NCBI GenBank assembly: GCA_002919115.1
Contig: PKER01000078.1
Location: 1-6,866, forward strand
Reading direction: 5' to 3'
DNA from: a bacterium
Lineage (GTDB): Bacteria; Actinomycetota; Thermoleophilia; Solirubrobacterales; 70-9
Length of the DNA stretch: 6,866 bases
Shown here: piece by piece, positions 4,509 through 6,866 of the stretch
Numbering within the stretch: the stretch's first letter is position 1
Layout of the letters: every line of letters begins with the position of its first letter
Notes under the pieces: generated by a model
Database searches by the model: none
Told to the model about the DNA's origin: nothing
The model's input: only the letters and a program-made list of their open reading frames with translations
Program-made: the position numbers and the translations under genes

Positions 4509-5474
4509 ATGCTCCGCTACATCGCAAGACGCCTGCTCTGGGCCGTCGCGCTGCTGTTCATCGTGACGGCGGTCATCTTCGTGATCTTCAACGTGCTGCC
4601 GACCGCCGACCCGGCGCAGCTGCGCGCGGGGCGCGGCGCCTCGGTGGAGCAGATCGAGGCGATCCGCGAGAGCTTGGGCCTGAACGACCCGATCCACGTG
4701 CGCTTCGCCCGCTACGTCGAGGGGGTCGTCACCGAGTTCGACCTCGGCCGCAGCATCTTCCAGAACAACGCCCCCGTCCGCGACATCATCTTCGACCGCC
4801 TGCCCGCGACGATCATGCTCACCGTCGGGGCGGCGATCCTGTGGCTCGCGGTCGCGATCCCGGTCGGGGTGATCTCGGCGGTCCGCCGGCGCTCGCTGCT
4901 GGACCGCACCACCATGATCACGACGCTCACGCTGATCTCGGCGCCGGTCTTCTGGCTCGGGCTCGTGGCGCTGTACCTGTTCGCCCAGGACGTCGGCGTG
5001 ATCAAGATCTTCCCGGGCATCGGGGCCTACTCGGAGGCGGACACGTTCCTGGGCAAGGTCGGCGCGATGATCCTCCCCTGGATCGTGCTGGCGAGCGCGA
5101 CGGCGGCGATCTACGCGCGCTACATCCGCTCGCAGATGATCGAGGTGATGGGCGAGGACTACATCCGCACGGCGCGCGCCAAGGGCGCGCCGGAGGGCGT
5201 CGTGGTCCGCCGCCACGGGCTGCGCAGCGCGCTCACGCCGGTGGTCACGCTGCTCGGCGTCGACATCGGCACGCTGCTCGCGGGCAACGCGATCCTCACC
5301 GAGACCGTCTTCAACATCCCCGGCGTCGGCGGGGAGCTCGCCTCCGCGATCGGCCAGTCCGACTACGAGCTGATCCAGGGGATCGTGCTCTTCGGGGCGT
5401 TCTTCATCGTGATCTTCTCGCTGATCGTGGACGTCCTCTACGCGTACCTGGACCCGAGGGTCCGCTACTCGTGA
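4509..5474 (+). CDS. DppB/OppB-like ABC transporter permease
   Basis: This second channel subunit has 321 residues, typical for DppB. The N terminus MLRYIARRLLWAVALLFIVTA is the standard DppB opening, with the first membrane segment at about 9-29. The external domain follows with DPAQLRAGRGASVEQIEAIRESLGLNDP, a family hallmark, and FDLGRSIFQNNAPVRDIIFDRLPAT. Further membrane segments begin at about 100, 133, 185, 240 and 290. The cytoplasmic EAA loop that docks the ATPase reads EDYIRTARAKGAPEGVVVRRHGLRSALTP (D217 to G226 is the core). LTETVFNIPGVGGELASAIGQSDYELIQG is also conserved in the family. The ATG is the only possible start after the in-frame TAG at 4431 but lacks a ribosome site. The stop overlaps the next start by 4 bp (GTGA), implying translational coupling with the DppD-like gene. 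Confidence 0.93.
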   Translation: MLRYIARRLLWAVALLFIVTAVIFVIFNVLPTADPAQLRAGRGASVEQIEAIRESLGLNDPIHVRFARYVEGVVTEFDLGRSIFQNNAPVRDIIFDRLPATIMLTVGAAILWLAVAIPVGVISAVRRRSLLDRTTMITTLTLISAPVFWLGLVALYLFAQDVGVIKIFPGIGAYSEADTFLGKVGAMILPWIVLASATAAIYARYIRSQMIEVMGEDYIRTARAKGAPEGVVVRRHGLRSALTPVVTLLGVDIGTLLAGNAILTETVFNIPGVGGELASAIGQSDYELIQGIVLFGAFFIVIFSLIVDVLYAYLDPRVRYS

Positions 5475-6508
5475 GCGCCCCAGGGACAGAGCTGCTCTCG
5501 GTCAGCGGGCTCGAGGTGACGTTCCGCACGGACGCGGGCGAGCTGCGCGCGGTCGACGGGCTCTCGTTCGACCTGCGCCGCGGGGAGATCCTCGGCATCG
5601 TCGGCGAGTCCGGGTCGGGCAAGAGCGTCGCCAGCCTCTCGATCCTCGGGCTCACCCGGGGCCCGGACACGGTGATCTCGGGGCGCGCCGAGTTCGACGG
5701 GCGCGACCTGATCGCGCTCGGCGAGGAGGAGCTGCGCGAGCTGCGCGGCAACCGGATCTCGATGATCTTCCAGGACCCGCTGTCCTCGCTGCACCCCTTC
5801 TACACGATCGGCAGGCAGCTGATCGAGGCGATCCAGGTGCACCGCAGCGCGCGCAAGGCGGACGCGGCCGCGCGGGCGGTGGAGCTGCTCGAGATGGTCG
5901 GCATCCCCGACGCGCGGCGGCGGCTCGACGAGTACCCGCACGAGTTCTCCGGCGGGATGCGCCAGCGCGCGATGATCGCGATGGCGCTCGCCAACGAGCC
6001 GGACATCCTGATCGCCGACGAGCCGACGACGGCGCTCGACGTGACCACGCAGGCCCAGATCCTCGGGCTCATCAAGGACCTGCGCGAGCAGCTCGGGATG
6101 GCGGTGATCATGATCACCCACGATCTGGGCGTGGTCGCCGAGGTGGCCGACCGCGTGCTCGTGATGTACGCGGGGCGCGCCGTGGAGTCCGCGCCCGTGG
6201 ACGCGCTCTTCTACGACCCGCAGCACCCCTACACCTGGGGCCTGCTGGGGTCGGTGACGCGCATGGACCGCCCGCGCGCGGCGAAGCTCGCGCAGATCAA
6301 GGGGCAGCCGCCCTCGCCGCTCGCGCTGCCCGCGGGCTGCAAGTTCCGCCCCCGCTGCCCGCACGCGTTCGACAGGTGCGCGGTCGAGCCGCCGCTCGAG
6401 CCGCGCTCGGGCGACTCCGCGCACGCGGACCGCTGCTGGCTGGGGCCCGACGAGAAGCGCGCGAAGCGCGTGGTCGAGGGCGGCGAGATCGGCCTGGAGG
6501 CGGCGTGA
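5471..6508 (+). CDS. DppD/OppD-like ABC transporter ATP-binding protein
   Basis: This is a cytoplasmic ATPase subunit of 345 residues from the GTG at 5471, which overlaps the permease stop. A GAGGG lies 10 nt upstream of the start. All nucleotide-binding motifs are intact: Walker A GESGSGKS (45-52), Q-loop IFQDPLSSLHP (Q101), signature FSGGMRQR (159-166), Walker B DILIADEP (178-185, catalytic Glu184) and switch His217 in ITHD. The C-terminal oligopeptide/dipeptide ABC extension (YDPQHPYTWGLL on) carries four cysteines, C290-x5-C296-x6-C303-x18-C322. This DppD-type pattern is associated with a [4Fe-4S] cluster in studied relatives. The frame is open upstream to 4841, but that is shadow of the permease gene. 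LHPFYTIG replaces the commoner LNP wording after the Q-loop, a mild variation. It should pair with the DppF-like protein as a heterodimer. Confidence 0.94.
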   Translation: MSAPGTELLSVSGLEVTFRTDAGELRAVDGLSFDLRRGEILGIVGESGSGKSVASLSILGLTRGPDTVISGRAEFDGRDLIALGEEELRELRGNRISMIFQDPLSSLHPFYTIGRQLIEAIQVHRSARKADAAARAVELLEMVGIPDARRRLDEYPHEFSGGMRQRAMIAMALANEPDILIADEPTTALDVTTQAQILGLIKDLREQLGMAVIMITHDLGVVAEVADRVLVMYAGRAVESAPVDALFYDPQHPYTWGLLGSVTRMDRPRAAKLAQIKGQPPSPLALPAGCKFRPRCPHAFDRCAVEPPLEPRSGDSAHADRCWLGPDEKRAKRVVEGGEIGLEAA

Positions 6509-6866
6509 GCACGGGCGCGCGCAACGAGGGCCGGGGCGCCGCGGGCGAGGCCCCGCTGGTCGAGGTCGTCGGCCTGGAGAAGCACTTCCCGATCAAGACC
6601 GGGGTGATCTTCGACCGCGAGATCGGCCGCGTGCGCGCGGTCGACGGCGTGAGCTTCGCGATCCGGCGCGGCGAGACGCTCGGGCTGGTCGGCGAGTCGG
6701 GCTGCGGGAAGTCGACGCTCGCGCGCACGATCATGCGCCTGCTCGACCCGACGGCGGGCAAGATCCTCTTCGAGGGGCGCGAGATCCAAAACCTGCGGGG
6801 CCGCGCGCTCACCGCGCTGCGGCGCGAGATGCAGATCATCTTCCAGGACCCCTACGCGTCGCTCAA
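6505..6866 (+). CDS. DppF/OppF-like ABC transporter ATP-binding protein (3' partial)
   Basis: The frame opens at GTG 6505, which overlaps the DppD-like stop by 4 bp (GTGA), and runs to the window end with no stop, giving 120 full codons. GGAGG (6496-6500) is a good Shine-Dalgarno at 4 nt. After a short variable N terminus come PLVEVVGLEKHFPIKTG (the last part is the DppF/OppF hallmark), VRAVDGVSFAIRRGETLGLV, Walker A GESGCGKST (63-71), LLDPTAGKILFEG and the Q-loop IIFQDPYASL (Q114). GESGCGKST and FQDPYASLNP-type wording distinguish the F subunit from the D subunit. The signature, Walker B, switch His and C-terminal extension lie beyond the window. It is the expected heterodimer partner of the DppD-like protein and the last canonical component of the transporter. 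Confidence 0.93.
   Translation, partial: MSTGARNEGRGAAGEAPLVEVVGLEKHFPIKTGVIFDREIGRVRAVDGVSFAIRRGETLGLVGESGCGKSTLARTIMRLLDPTAGKILFEGREIQNLRGRALTALRREMQIIFQDPYASL

Noticed and set aside
2302..4527. 741-codon minus-strand open frame opposite the binding-protein gene
   Set aside because: Its composition (runs of Arg, Val, Leu, Asp, Gly, His) is that of a GC shadow, it has no domain pattern, and the sense strand carries an unmistakable lipoprotein gene.
4320..5216. Long minus-strand open frame opposite the DppB-like gene (and a similar one at 5465-6424 opposite the DppD-like gene)
   Set aside because: Both lie wholly antisense to well-supported genes and show only low-complexity Arg/Ala/Asp/His-rich translation, with no ribosome site or motif.
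4841..5470. 210-codon extension in front of the DppD-like ATPase, or a fusion protein
   Set aside because: The extension is an out-of-frame reading of the permease gene. The ATPase homology begins just after the GTG at 5471.

Overview
The window is very GC-rich, with third codon positions almost all G or C. It carries a deazaflavin (F420)-type enzyme and a PucR-type regulator, and its sequence style is actinobacterial. Thermoleophilia (Solirubrobacterales-like) is my best guess, but this is inference from composition and gene content and no marker gene is present. The window is a chromosomal-looking fragment cut at both ends: it starts inside a regulator gene and ends inside an ABC ATPase gene. 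I see no rRNA, tRNA, CRISPR array, insertion sequence or phage gene.

Left part (1-1444), four small unrelated genes. They are the 3' end of a PucR-family regulator (+), a DDN-like F420-dependent nitroreductase/quinone reductase-family protein (-) whose 3' end overlaps it by 23 bp, an 83-residue conserved protein of unknown function (+), and a CsaA-type tRNA-binding-domain protein (-). The reductase and the 83-residue gene diverge from a 70-bp spacer, and both appear to be leaderless, each with a TANNNT-like box ending 6 nt before its ATG. The 83-residue gene and csaA converge on a 32-bp spacer that holds a GC hairpin.

Right part (1445-6866), one peptide/nickel/opine-type (Dpp/Opp) ABC import operon on the + strand. 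The order is DppC-like permease, lipoprotein substrate-binding protein, DppB-like permease, DppD-like ATPase, DppF-like ATPase (cut by the window end). The usual order in this family is A-B-C-D-F, so the leading C permease is a rearrangement. The 102-bp spacer before the operon, shared with divergent csaA, holds a tandem repeat of TAACGGTCG spaced at one helical turn and further small palindromes, which are candidate operators. A perfect 12-bp GC hairpin separates the binding-protein gene from the DppB gene, which has no Shine-Dalgarno sequence. The last three genes are coupled by 4-bp GTGA overlaps.

Working together, the lipoprotein would capture an oligopeptide or similar solute outside the membrane. 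The two permeases form the channel, and the two ATPases drive import. The substrate cannot be read from sequence alone. I found no clearly undescribed system. The most useful leads are the repeat operator, the gene order and hairpin layout, and the paired cysteines of the binding protein.
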